From Gentiana macrophylla (taxonomy: Eukaryota; Streptophyta; Magnoliopsida; Gentianales; Gentianaceae), in assembly GCA_026214975.1 (NCBI GenBank), contig CM047808.1:49913073-49977072 (forward strand): a DNA stretch of 64,000 nucleotides, given 5' to 3'. Of the stretch, positions 24,600-35,634 are shown in pieces. Position numbers and translations under genes: made by a program. Below the pieces are notes generated by a model that saw nothing but the letters and a program-made list of their open reading frames with translations, had not been told where the DNA came from and ran no database searches. Each line of letters opens with the position of its first letter. Position 1 is the first letter of the stretch.

Positions 24600-25970
24600 T
24601 CTCAGTTTTGAAAACCTTTCTTTATCCATAGGTTTTGTGAAAATATCAGCCATGGTCCTCAATTGGGATATAGAGAACTATAACATCCTTTTTCTCCATA
24701 TGGTCTCTTATAAAATGTTGTCTCACATCAATTTGTTTTGTCCTTGAGTGTAGAACTGGGTTGTCTGTTATTGCAATTGCCCTTGTATTATCACACATAA
24801 TAGGTATCAACCCATCTTCAATTCCATAATCTCTCTGTTGTTGTCTAATCCTTAAAAATTGAGCACAACAACTTCCAGCTGCAATGTATTCAGCTTCAGC
24901 TATAGAGGTTTAAATTGAGTTTTGCTTATTACTGAACCAAGAGACAAGTATATTTCCAAGTAACTGATATGTGCCTCAATTGTTTTTTCTTTCTATTTTG
25001 CATCCATCATAATCTGAGTCTGAGTAGGGTATCAGTTTGATTTTTCCTTCTCTTGAATACCATATTCCCGCTCCTAGTGTGTCTTTGAGATACTTCAAGG
25101 TTCTCTTGACAACTGTCATATGACTTTCTTTAGGTCTAGTCTGAAATCTTGCACCTACCGCGATAGATATGTTAGGTCTACTTGATGTGAGATAGAGTAG
25201 ACTTTCAATCATTATTTTGTAGAGAGTTTGATCCACATCTTTGCCATCTTTGTCTTCATCCAATCTTACATTGGTTCCAATAGGTGTTGCTCTTCCTGTG
25301 ATTTTCTCCATTCCAAACTTTTTGATTATTTCTCTTGTGTATTTTGTTTGATGAATCTATTGTCCATTTGTCTGACTTGTAATTCGAGAAAATAATTTAA
25401 TTCTCCCATCATACTTATTTGAAATTTGCTCTTTATTAGACTTGCAAATTTGTCACATAATTGCTAATTTTCTTATCCAAAAATGATGTCATCTGTATAT
25501 ATTTGGACTATGAGAGTGCTTTCTCCAATCTTCATTCTGAACAAAGTCTTGTCAATGGTTCCTTTGATAAAACCATTAACCATCAGAAACTGTGATAAAG
25601 TTTCATACCAGGCTCTGGGTGCCTGTTTCAGTCCATAGAGCGCTTTTCTTAATCTGAAAACCTTGTCAGCTTTATCTTTGATTTCAAAACCGGGTGGCTG
25701 TTGCACATATACTTCTTCTTCAAGTACTCCATTTAGAAATGCACTTTTAACATCCATTTGGTAAACTTTGAACTTCTTGTGCAGCGAAGGCAAGAAATTA
25801 TCTGATAGCTTCTAATCTTTCTACTGGAGCATAAGTTTCATCAAAGTCTATCCCTTCAGCTTGAGAATATCCTCTGTCCACAAGTCTAACGTTATTTCTA
25901 ACAATGTTTCCATCTTCATCAAGTTTATTTCTGAAAAACCCATTTGGTGCCATAACATTTGCTTGATCTG
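24600..25970 (-). pseudogene. Copia RT and RNase H of the SIRE-like element
   Basis: Minus strand. The RT has [19 protein letters not shown] near 25740, the [13 protein letters not shown] block near 25630 and the catalytic YTDD box (IYTDDIIFG) near 25480. After a frameshift come SDSDYDGC (about 24995), TSIAEAEYIAA (about 24900) and CDNTRAI (about 24790), the usual RNase H landmarks. These would copy the element's RNA into DNA and degrade the template. At least three stops or frameshifts break the frame. Confidence 0.8.
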
Positions 25971-25974
25971 GTTT

Positions 25975-26715
25975 CTATACTAGCTCCCATACTTGATTCC
26001 TTTCAAATTCATTAAGTTCTTCCTGCATGTCTAATATCCTGTCTGGATCTTTCAAAGCTTCTTTTACCTCTCTTGGTTCGGTTTGAGATAGAAAACATGC
26101 TATCATTGCATCTAAATGATTTATTGTACGAACTCCTTGTTGAATATGACCAATCACTTGTTCTTTAGGATTGTCTGTCAACCATGGAAGAATTGGGGGT
26201 TGCATTGTAGGGTCTTAATTTTCTTGTGGTGGTTCTTCATGAACTTCGGCTTCTGGGATCTGATCTGCTTGAGCTTGATTATCTTGAACTGGATCAGTTT
26301 CATTTTGTGTAGGTTGTTCCACTGTAGGTTCTGTTGTTGGTAACTGAGACTGATCTTGATCTGAGGATTCTACTAATCTTATCCTTCCCATATCAACAAA
26401 AACTGATTCTGCAATCTTCTGTAACTGGGGTTGAGAAACTGATACAGGTTTGTCTTCAATTTTATCACCAGCAAAGTTTGGTTCATCAAAAACTATATGT
26501 TTAGATTCTTCATACTTGAGTGCCCTTTTGTTTAACACTCTAAAGGCTTTGCTGACACTTGAATATCCTAAGAATATTCCTTCATCAACTTTGGGTTGAA
26601 AAGTCTTGAATTGATCCTTTCCATTTTTATGGATATAGCATTTACTTCCAAAAGCATGAAAGTATGAAACATTTGATTTCCTCCCATTCCATATCCCATA
26701 AGGTGTTTTCTCCAA
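25975..26715 (-). pseudogene. Copia integrase C-terminus to RT linker
   Basis: Minus strand. It begins with PYGIWNGRKSNVSYFHAFGS and GIFLGYSSVSKAFRVLN, the standard post-integrase block of Copia. A Gln/Pro/Glu-rich linker follows (26215-26400), then the pre-RT block EELNEFERNQVWELV at 25975-26205. A stop separates the last two pieces. Confidence 0.75.
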
Positions 26716-26772
26716 CCTCTAATTCATTAGCGCTATGTTTTGTGTATAGCATGCCATATTCACTACTTCTGC

Positions 26773-27800
26773 TCAGTACCTTTCAGGTAACTTATATTCA
26801 TAGATCATAGTTCTACTTGCTTCTTTGAGTGTTCTGTTTCTTCTTTCAGCTACTCCATTTTGCAGAAGTATTGCTTTAGCTGCAAGTAGATGTAACACTC
26901 CATTTTCTTCACAATATTCAATGATCACATTGTTGAGAAATTCAGTTCCTTTGTTAGATCTTATATTTACAACTGTAACACTTTCCTGATTTTGATGTTT
27001 CTTCAGCTGCTCTGTGAGTCTTTGCTTAGTCTCGCTCTTCTTTGTTAAGAAAATTACCCATGTGTACCTTGTGTAATCATCAACCACCACCAAGGTATTC
27101 TTTTTTCCACTAACACTGATAGGTAACTTGTCCAAACAAATCCATGTGGAAGAGATCTAAGACTCTTGTTGTTGAATGCTGAGATTTGGTCTTGAAACTT
27201 GCTTTTACTTGGTTTCCATTTTGACAAGCATCACATAAAATGTCCTTCTTGTTTGAAATCTCTGGTAGTCCAATTACTAATTCTTTCTTGACCCGAAGAT
27301 TGATGTCATCAAAGTTGAGATGACCAGTTTCTTGTGTCATAACCAGCTGATTTCTGATTTTTGATTTGAGACAGCTGTTGTCCAGTCCACAACATACATG
27401 TTTTCTTTCCTTCTACCAGCAATAGTCACTTGATATGTTGTTTCACTTACAACAATGCAAAATTCTTTATCAAAAGTAATTATGTATCCCATGTCATATA
27501 ATTGACTAATGCTGTGTAGATTGTAATTGAGTCCTTCAACATTAGTTTCATTCTTGATCTTTAAACCATTCTTGATCAAGATTCCATAATCTCTTGTATA
27601 ACCAAGTTTGTCTATTCCACCAAAGTTGACTTTGGGTCCATCCTTAGCTTGAAAATCAACCAGAGAGTCTTTGCTCCTAGTTATGTGTCTAGAGCAACCA
27701 CTGTCAAAATACCATATTTCCTAATTTGAGTCATCCATGTGAGCCATTGATGTTGTGTCATCTGAGAGTGCCTTTTCATTTCTGGCTTCATAGTCTGACT
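26773..27800 (-). pseudogene. Copia protease and integrase core, SIRE-like element
   Basis: Minus strand. A protease motif FDSGCSRHIT lies at about 27690, then a pre-integrase segment (27110-27579, with the zinc-binding CDACQNGNQ). The integrase core starts with DLFGQV and VVVDDYTRYTWV. The second catalytic position reads IRSNKGTEF, where Asp is normal and Asn is seen here. The third is NGVAERRNRTLKE. The loss of the second acidic residue plus frame breaks at about 27110 and 27340 make it inactive. Confidence 0.78.
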
Positions 27801-27802
27801 CA

Positions 27803-28771
27803 TCACCAGCTAATAATGCTCTTATTCGCTAAGTTCTCCTGTTGGTCAGTTCTGGACATGCAGCCTTGTAATGTCCAGTCTTTTTGCAGTTGAAACATAA
27901 ACTCATCATCTTTCTTTCTTTTAGGAGTTTTCTTGATGTATTTTTGAGTGACTGGCTGGCCACTCTTCATTCTTCTAATTCTATTCATTATGATTGCCCT
28001 TTGTTCCTCCATTTCATCTAGTTGTTGAAGATTGCTAGCTGATCTCTCCAAGTTATCATTAGCTGTTGCAAGATTTGTAGTCTTTAAGTCTTTAAGTTCT
28101 TTGATTGTTGCAGAGATAATGGTGAAATATTCACTAAACTCATAGGCTTTCAAATCTGAGAAGATCTTGAAGGTATCTTCTTCAACAAGCTTTCTTGATT
28201 CTTCCATGGTTGTGACTTTCATTTTCTAGTATGAGGGTAATGCTTTGAAGATTGGAACATTAATTTCTTTCTTGGTGTAGACTATCTTGAGAAGTGATAG
28301 CTCATCCATGATTGTACTGAATCTTGTCTACATTTGTTCAATGGTTTCCGCCGGTTTCATCTTGAAATCATGAAACTTTTGTTTAGCAACTGAGATCTTG
28401 TTTTACCTGATTGAGTCAGTTCCTTCACACACCGGCTGTAATTTGTCCCACATCTCTTTGGTAGTTGTATAGTCTTTGACTTTTAGATACATGTTGCTAT
28501 CCAAGGTTCTAACGATAATGTCCATAGCAACATTGTGGAGATTGTTCCACTTCCTATCATCATTGTTCCATTCACTCTTAGGCTTGAGAACTCTAACTTG
28601 ATCACCACCATCAACTGTTTGCATGTGAGTGATCTGAATTGGTCCATCAACAAGTACATCCATCATCTCATCATGTGTAGCAGCAAGAAAGGCCTGCAAT
28701 CGACGTCTATACCCATCAAAGGGATCCATGTTGCACATAAGCATTTGTCTGGCACACTGATTGTTTTTCAT
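27803..28771 (-). pseudogene. Copia gag of the SIRE-like element
   Basis: Minus strand. Starts at 28771 (MKNNQCARQM...). It contains the gag block with YLKVKDYTTTKEMWDKLQ near residues 95-115. A frame break follows at 28403. Helical sequence with LEEDTFKIFSDLKAYE-like blocks follows (27803-28222), then a zinc knuckle, CFNCKKTGHYKAAC (CX2CX4HX4C), at about 27855-27895, one frame off. Gag would coat the element's RNA. Broken. Confidence 0.75.
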
Positions 28772-28879
28772 GATGCAAGATTGTAAAAACTAAGTTATGC
28801 AGAAACTGGAAACTGAGAAACTGAGATTTTTCAAAAGATCAACTAGAGGAAATTATCAGAACAAGTTCTTGTTGAAGAA

Positions 28880-28897
28880 CACCTCTCCGATACCAAT
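28880..28897 (-). other. Primer binding site of the SIRE-like element
   Basis: On the minus strand the LTR end CCAACA is followed by ATTGGTATCGGAGAGGT, a variant of the initiator tRNA-Met site TGGTATCAGAGC. Confidence 0.8.
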
Positions 28898-29702
28898 TGT
28901 TGGTACCTTGAAAAGGCTGAGACAAGTTTAAGGGGGTGAATAAACATGTCACCAAAAACTTGATACTTAAAAATAAATTAGGTTCAGTTTTAAACTTGTG
29001 TGGAGATGAGCTAACTTAGCTGAGTATAAGTCAAACTGACTTGTGCTTAAACTGAGTTAACCGGTTGTGGATTAAGTTTTAGCCTTTTTAACTAATCTTG
29101 TTGTATCTATGAAAAATATGATATGCAAAACCAAATTCTAGTGAATGTCAGTTCGTGTGCTGTGTGAATATCAATCAGTTCTATATGCTTGAACAAACTG
29201 TATAAAAACAATCACAAATACTAAATGCGTAAAGTAAAGTAAGGCAAGAAATTATAGAAGTTTTATGTGGTGTAATCCTATCAGTCCTCTCTTCCCCTAT
29301 GATATAGGAGGAAAATTCCACTAGAACTCTTTGAGGTAAATCGGTTACAAAAAATCCTAATCTCATAGTCCTTGACTAATCCCTAGCTTAACTTTCTAAG
29401 AACTATACAACAGGTAGTATTGCTACTCTGCAACTGCCTGCACTAGTCCTTAGAGGGTTGAATTTCCTCTTCTCCAGCCCCACCACAAACACAGTCTACC
29501 CTGACTGCAAAAACAACTGTCCTTGGCAGATCCTAGACCGGATTGCTTCATAGTCTCCCTTTGATTAAAATCAAAGTTGGGCTCAGAATCAAGTAAGTGT
29601 TTCTTGCTTTTTGTTCATCAAAGTTTTGATATCTTGTTAAAATCATTGTAGCTTAAACACTTGGAAGATTTCTTGATGTATTCTTTGTAAGCACGATGTT
29701 GA
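28898..29702 (-). repeat. Truncated 5' LTR of the SIRE-like element
   Basis: It matches 19694-20530 from TGTTGGTACC to GCACGATGTTGA. At 29702 the match ends abruptly and the host Copia pol tail begins. About 1 kb of LTR is missing. No target duplication can be found on this side. Confidence 0.8.
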
Positions 29703-29798
29703 AACATAGCTGATCCGTTAGACAAGGCACTGTCACAGGAAAAGCATGAGAAACATGTTCACGTGCATGAGCTTAGGCATATGAGTGATTGGCTTTAG
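29703..29798 (+). pseudogene. Last 31 codons of the host Copia pol
   Basis: It reads NIADPLDKALSQEKHEKHV and on to MSDWL and a stop at 29796-29798. NIADPLTK..., ending in a Trp close to the stop, is the standard C-terminus of Copia RNase H. It is the only surviving part of pol of the element whose LTRs lie at 16029 and 29813. The purine tract normally expected after it is degenerate (AAGTTGGATAT). Confidence 0.75.
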
Positions 29799-29812
29799 GC
29801 CAAGTTGGATAT

Positions 29813-31568
29813 TGTTGAAATGGTGTCCTAAACCCAATCGGGTTGGACCGGATCTGACCGGGTCGGGTCATTTACAGTCTATTTAGTTTATGTAATAACT
29901 TTAATATGATTACTAAAAGCACTTTTTTTATTATATATTTTGTTTATCTTTACGAACCAATTATGTTATTGAATGTATAGTAACGTCCTTAGTATTAAAC
30001 TGTGATAGAGAAACCATGATGACGATTATGGTTGATGAGATCTCTAATCACTTTGATAAGTTTGATTTACTTAAAAGTCTCTAGTCGTATGTGCTGTCAA
30101 ATAGGACATTGATAACAACACGTATTGGATGTTTTTTTTTATCATATTGAAGATAGGTATAGATCTTATCTATCGATGTGTAGAGACACTTGGACTGCAT
30201 ATGGATGTGTATTAGAGATTGCGTACCTTAGACTGACCCACTTACATTAAGTATTTCAGTATCTCGTAGTTCTATAATTATCCTAAGACCAGAGTCCTCA
30301 TGGCATCACGTTGTGGATTATCTTGTTTTGACACTATTGAGGTTTCCCCTAACCATGGGGCGATCATGCGGTAGTGTTTGGGTATGATATTGATGCATGC
30401 GTAGGATACAAGTTTGTTCGTCCGTGAGAGCATGATATCAAGATTATAAGATATGATCGTTGATGTACTGACACTCGAGACACGATTGTATGGATGTTAT
30501 TACAGTGATAGGATTATGTTTACATGCTAACTGTTTCACTTGAAAGGTAGTAGTCATTGCTTTAGACTCTTCTGATGAATGGGGGTCATAGCGTGTTGCT
30601 AGACGGTATTCCGTGATCGTTAGGTATGAAGGGCGTTTTATTAATTTGCACTTTATGTCTACGGCCAACATATTCAGAAGCCTATTGGGTCACACACATA
30701 AGAACATCTAGCCGGATTAAAATGCAGATATAGTGATAACCAAATAGGGAATGTTTATCTCGGCTATAAATTCTTATAGTGATTAAAGTAATATGGTGGT
30801 ATTTATTTATTATTAATAAATTAAATACAAGATATTATGGTGGTATTTATGTTAATTAATTAAAGATTATTACGGATGCCAATTTATGGCTATGGGGCGC
30901 ATACACTAGTGTAAAAGATACACTTGGATTGTGCAATTTAATTAATGGTATTATCATATATTAATATTAGATATTAATAGATTTGTATAAATTGATTTAT
31001 GGCAATAAGATAAAGATAGTGAATATTAAATATTGACAATACCTTGGATTTATTTAATATGAGATATTAACTTAAATGAGGTTAATCTAGAATATCTATT
31101 TTCCTTATTTTACTAGTAAAAGATTTTCTTTCTTCTTACTCTACTCAGAAGTTTTCCTATTAGGAATGGGACACAGGGGGCGCGCCATATTCCCTATATA
31201 AGAAAGGTGTTGGATAGTTTTTTTATACATCACAATTAAAAGAGTTCTAATTTACCAAATAAACTGAGAGCTTCTTAGAGAGAGATTTAGAGAGAGAGAA
31301 AAGGCTGGTCTAGCAACCGGATTTTTCTAGTAGCTATCCAAGGAGGATTTTAGGAAGGTGCTCGTGTGGATATTGATAGAGGCCGGATACATGGACGGCT
31401 TGCATGCGCTACTACTCTCTTTTGACGATCAAAGCGTCGATCTTTTAGATCAAGCAAGGTAATCACCGTCTACTATCTTAACGTGATTATTATATTAAAC
31501 GAAGTCGATCTTGGGATCAGAAATCAAATTTTAAATTCTGCTGCGTTAAACTAGTTGTTTTCCTAACA
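29813..31568 (+). repeat. 3' LTR of the nested-host Copia
   Basis: 1756 bp, TGTTGAAATGG to CCTAACA, followed by the target duplication CTATC. Shorter than the left LTR by small deletions. Confidence 0.87.
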
Positions 31569-31573
31569 CTATC

Positions 31574-31767
31574 ATAGTCCAGAATGGTTCTGCTAGTGGA
31601 TAAAAATGGACATCCTAACAGTACGTTCGCACTCGGATCATCTGAGACGTCTAAAACCAATAAATCAATATGAGAGCAAAAATCTCCCACTCTGATGGTA
31701 TATTCCACTAGCATGCCAGCGGCCATGTCAACTTTACGATCAACAAATCTCATGTCAACTTTTAAGT
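31574..31767 (-). pseudogene. Protease region of Gypsy unit 2, 5' part
   Basis: On the minus strand the segment reads DMRFVDRKVDMAAGMLVEYT and continues to NVLLGCPFLSTSRTILD, matching the FFNRKVDMVAGEQ and NVLLGHQFLSTSRAI blocks of unit 1. Its continuation is at 16028 on the other side of the inserted Copia. Confidence 0.6.
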
Positions 31768-31950
31768 AAACAGGTGGTTCTATAAGTAAAAATGTCATCA
31801 TAATAATTACATTGTGGTGCATCGGTATATATTAAATTCGTTGTGGTGCCATGAGTGGATTAACATATGAAGGTGTGGAGCCCTTTAATTTTGGTGCCCA
31901 AGTAAAAAGAGTGTGGTGCCTTTAAAGACACCCAAAAAATTAAGTCGATT

Positions 31951-32720
31951 TTGAAATCAAACAAGCGGATTGATAAAGACATAATTGGGGAAAGTAGCAG
32001 TAGTCAGTCAAACGTTCAGGTAGTTCGGGCCAGAGCAAATAAGAAGGAAGCAGATAGTGAAAATTTTGTTTTGAATCCGAGACATAAAGATTTGACATGC
32101 AATTATTGTAAAAATATTGGGCATATCAAATTTGATTGCTTTCGACTGAAGAACAAAAAAAATCGTGAATATAAGAAAGAGCGTGGTAAAGAGTCTGCTC
32201 AGGTCAGTTTTGTAGAAGATGAGAGTGATGGAGATATCTTCATTGCTAATGATAAAGTAAGGTTTGTTGATGAATGGATTGCACGTATCATATGTGTCCC
32301 AATAGGGATTGGTTTTCCATGTATGATTCAACTCAAGGTGGAGTTGTTTCATTGGGCAACAACGCAGTTTGCAAGGTTGATGTATTGGTACGGTTAAAAT
32401 CAAGATCTATGATGGTTTTGTCAAAACACTAACAAAAGTCAGACATGTTCCAGATTTGAAGAAAAATCTCATCTCTTTGGGCGTGCTTTAGACTCTTGGA
32501 TTTAGATACACCATGGAAGGTGGAGTTCGGAAGCTAATTAAAGGTGGTCTTGTTGTTATGAAAGCTTGCAGGTCTGGTGGTTTGTATGTTCTGCAGGGAT
32601 CCACAATCATTGGCACTTCTGCAATTTCGACATTGTCACGTTAAGAGTTAGACATTATGAAGCGTCACTCATTGGTTAATTCAAGCAGTGTTTCGACTTG
32701 TTTGACATCATTTGATTATT
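31951..32720 (+). pseudogene. Copia gag/protease remnant, plus arm
   Basis: It includes a zinc knuckle, CNYCKNIGHIKFDC (CX2CX4HX4C), near 32098, a Lys/Glu-rich linker and a deletion where the protease motif stands in the minus-arm copy. After frame breaks comes a pre-integrase block (VIGTSAIST-like, about 32560-32640). The rest of pol is absent and the polypurine tract and LTR follow at once. A gag-only derivative or an internal deletion is likely. Confidence 0.7.
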
Positions 32721-32788
32721 TTTGAGGTTGGGGAGAAAGAGTCGTATTACTATTTATGGACGTGAGTCTTTGTCCCAAGGTGGAGATT

Positions 32789-33569
32789 TGATAAGATGTG
32801 CCAAAGCCCAAATTTCTTTAGCCAAATTAATCCAACATCGGCATATTAGAATTGTGTAGCCGATTTAAGCTATTATATATACTCCATTCGTTCATTTAAC
32901 TGTCGCAGTTGCAAAAAAACACTCATATTAAGGAGAGTAATTAATGCTTCGACTTAACATCAATATTACAATAACATCCCTTGAATATAATTAATGCAAT
33001 GGTATTCTAAATCTCTCACCCATTAATAAATAAGGGTAGATGTAGAAAAATACAATAAATAATGCTTTGGAAATAGAACTACGACAGATAAAAAGAAAAA
33101 TTTAATTTTTGGCAACTGCAACAGTTAAATAGGAACGGATGGGTAATATGTTTAGCTTTTTATTTTACGATATACCATTAGATGTATCAATTAAGATAAA
33201 CTCTCAATTGCCTTAACTTTGTATTTAAGGCTTCTAGAGAGTTCTATCTTTTGTATTTCTCCATTATAGTAATATTTTGTCTTTCGCATGTGTACTAGTT
33301 TGCACACTGCCGGAAATCAGATAAAATTGGTGCTTTGTCCTTTTCCTTATGTTTGTTATTTTATGTTACCGTCGTTAAGGGATATCACTCGGTCTGTTTT
33401 TCCTGACAGATGTGTTAATAAACTAAGCGAATAATAGACGAAGTCTCTGCTTTCAGGCTTTCATAATATTAATTGTTTCCTCAATAACAAGCAGAGAGAC
33501 TCGCTTCGTTCCTTTGGAGTTTAGGCAGGAGTATATACAGTACAAAATTACTTCCTTCGCCCACCACAA
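32789..33569 (+). repeat. LTR-like sequence of the deleted Copia, plus arm
   Basis: It starts TGATAAGATGTGCC (TGTTTAGATGTGGC in the other arm) right after the purine-rich AAGGTGGAGATT, and probably ends near CCCACCACA at 33569. The same block in the minus arm spans about 57523-58009. The right edge is a guess. A Stowaway-like MITE interrupts it. Confidence 0.4.
32882..33143 (+). mobile_element. Stowaway-like MITE
   Basis: 262 bp with terminal inverted repeats CTCCATTCGTTC and GAACGGATGGG, extended imperfectly through ATTTAACTGTCGCAGTTGC. It is flanked by TA on both sides (32880-32881, 33144-33145). The minus arm lacks exactly this piece (about 57915). CTCC.TTCGTTC ends with a TA target are typical of Tc1/mariner-derived Stowaway MITEs. 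Confidence 0.75.
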
Positions 33570-34719
33570 TGCTACACCAAAGCTTAAATGCAATAAGTTC
33601 TATGCCTTTAATAACTATAAGATTGGTGTTGTATTTATATAAAAAAAAATTCGGATACTAAATCTATTGTTTTCTAGCATGGTAACTCTTTGCAAATTAA
33701 AGACGAAAATAAAAATGGAGTTTTTATTCGCAACACAGCTGATCTACCGCTGCACCACTTTACTATTTTTACCACACCCAAAAAACAAAATCTACATTTG
33801 CACCACACTGAAATTCAAATATTTTTCATTATTTATTCACACCAAATTTCTACATTTACACCACACTTTTATACTATTTCCACTCCACTTTTTTACTACA
33901 AATTAGTCCTTTAATTTTACATACTTAATCAATCCAATCAACTCCGCTTCTTCTTCATCCATCTCCTATTCTCCTCAGACACCACCACCTATTTCCATCT
34001 TCTCCGAATAGATTCAACTCTTCACCCATATCCTTATAATACCTCTCATCTAGAAACGATTCAACTCTTCATTCGGTTAACGATTCAGCTCTCATCTTGG
34101 AAGTGGAGACCCATTCGGGTTGGTCTCCTCTACCCTTAGGATTTCAGCTTTATTCTTTTATACCATCCCGGGTTTCGATTTCCATGGGCTTTTGTTGAAC
34201 TTTTTGGTCAGTTTATCTTTCGCCAAAAATGGTTTCTTCAATGATAACGCATGAACGAGGTGTAATGTTCATTGGGAAGGAGTGGTTTAGGGACTCTTTT
34301 GCTTTTATGGACAGGTTGACGGAGGTAGTGCCGGAAGGGTAAGGTGAGATGATTCAGTGGACACCTTGACAAATCATGTTACGCGCGATATGATTCATAT
34401 TAGAAAAGGCTGCACGAAATCACCCCAATAGGGTGCTTGGCTACGTGCTCCGGCTCTCAAATTCACAGGAAACCGCTACTCCGATTTCCAAAATCAGCCC
34501 TCCCCAAAACAAGGGCTAACAATTTGCGCTACCCCCCCCAAAACCCCGACCCCATACTTTCTGCCCAAAATCTGCCCTCCCAACTCTTCACCACCGTTTC
34601 AATCCTCGCTGGATGTGTAAATGGAACTGAAATCCACCGTCCTTTACCTCATTCCATTTTCCACATTAATAAATTTTGAAGAAGAAGCGAGTAGAAGTTG
34701 AAAAGAGTAGAAATGTGGG

Positions 34720-35555
34720 GGGACAGGTAGGGGTGCACATGGTCCGGTTTTCCAGTTTTTTACTATTTTTAAAACCAAAGCATTTTTTTACGGTTTTCAA
34801 ATTCACAAACCAAAACCGAACCATAACTACGTAAAACCATTTTATTCAGTCCGGTTTGGATCAGCTTGGTTCCGGTTTTTCCCGGTTTTTTTAATCTTAC
34901 CTATTCTTTCCATATATGTATGTGTGTGTGTGTCTATGCAGTGTATACACACAGCATGATATTGTCATACATTCCAATTAGGTTGATCATATAAAGTCAT
35001 GTAAACTATTTTGTTTCATCTTGTCATAAGTCCTATTTAGTTGGAGCCAAAACCTATGTGTGTGAGGTAGTTGATTGAAGTATTAATAAATAATGATCTG
35101 AGATATTATTTAGTTACATGTAGTGATAATTAAGGGGGATTTTATGTGCACTACACCTAATCTACTTGTGCACCACTCTACTTGTGCACTACAGTAGAAC
35201 CAACTTTGTGTAGGTGCATTGTGAGAACCGACTTTTATTAAAGGCCCCCACAATCAATAGTGATATACATAGACATATACATACAAACACACACACACAC
35301 ATATATATACACACATATGTAAATATTAAAACACACTGACACATTTACACACACACATTTATATATCTATATATGTACATATTCGGTTTGGTCCGATTTT
35401 TATTTTAAAAAACCAAAACCAAATTGTTTTTCACAGTTTGGTTTTTTACAATACAAACCAACCAAAAAACCATGATTTACGCTTTTCTAGATTGGACCGG
35501 TTTGGTTCAACCGATTGTTTGGTTTCTGGTTATTTTGTTCACCCCTAGGGACAGG
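34720..35555. mobile_element. hAT-like non-autonomous element 1 with TSD
   Basis: The element proper is 34728-35547. It starts TAGGGGTG and ends CACCCCTA. An 8-bp target duplication GGGACAGG is perfect (34720-34727, 35548-35555). The inside is full of CCGGTTTGGTTC-like runs in both orientations, plus TG and CA dinucleotide tracts (34919-34933, 35285-35330). No transposase. The minus arm (about 40600) shows the uninterrupted target GGGACCGGGG. Confidence 0.85.
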
Positions 35556-35596
35556 GGATGAGCAGTTTTTTTTATATATATTTCTTTTAACTGTGG

Positions 35597-35598
35597 TG

Positions 35599-35633
<35 letters not shown>
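35597..35633 (+). repeat. Poly-T tract
   Basis: About 35 consecutive T at the base of a short T-rich region. The minus arm has only a short A-rich stretch at the same place (40545-40580), so the run expanded after duplication. Prone to assembly error. Confidence 0.8.

Positions 35634-35634
<1 letters not shown>

Larger units (their letters stand above)
19694..29702 (-). mobile_element. SIRE-like Copia element, inserted in reverse
   Basis: A minus-strand element of 10 kb. In its own direction it has a truncated 5' LTR (29702-28898), PBS (28897-28880), gag, protease, integrase, RT and RNase H (28771-24600), an extra coiled-coil-rich ORF (24160-21746), a purine tract (21538-21522) and a complete 3' LTR (21521-19694). 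The order integrase before RT is Copia. The extra ORF after pol and the long LTRs suggest the SIRE/Maximus lineage. All ORFs are broken. The 5' LTR lacks its first kilobase and abuts the pol tail of the host Copia, so the right target duplication is lost. Confidence 0.85.
16029..31568 (+). mobile_element. Copia LTR retrotransposon, nested host
   Basis: LTRs at 16029-17882 and 29813-31568 start TGTTGAAATGG and end CCTAATA or CCTAACA. The 5-bp target duplication CTATC is perfect (16024-16028, 31569-31573), and the Gypsy protease sequence continues across it. The tRNA-Met-type primer site TGGTATCATAGCGAGC follows the left LTR. Inside, only a gag start (19620-19693) and the last 31 codons of pol (29703-29798) remain. 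The rest is a second Copia in the opposite orientation. The plus-strand orientation is set by PBS, gag start and pol end. Confidence 0.9.

Noticed and set aside
34240..34340. Short conserved frame RGVMFIGKEWF in both arms, suspected LINE ORF1 or MULE domain
   Set aside because: Too short and without a diagnostic residue. Conservation is expected from the recent duplication alone.
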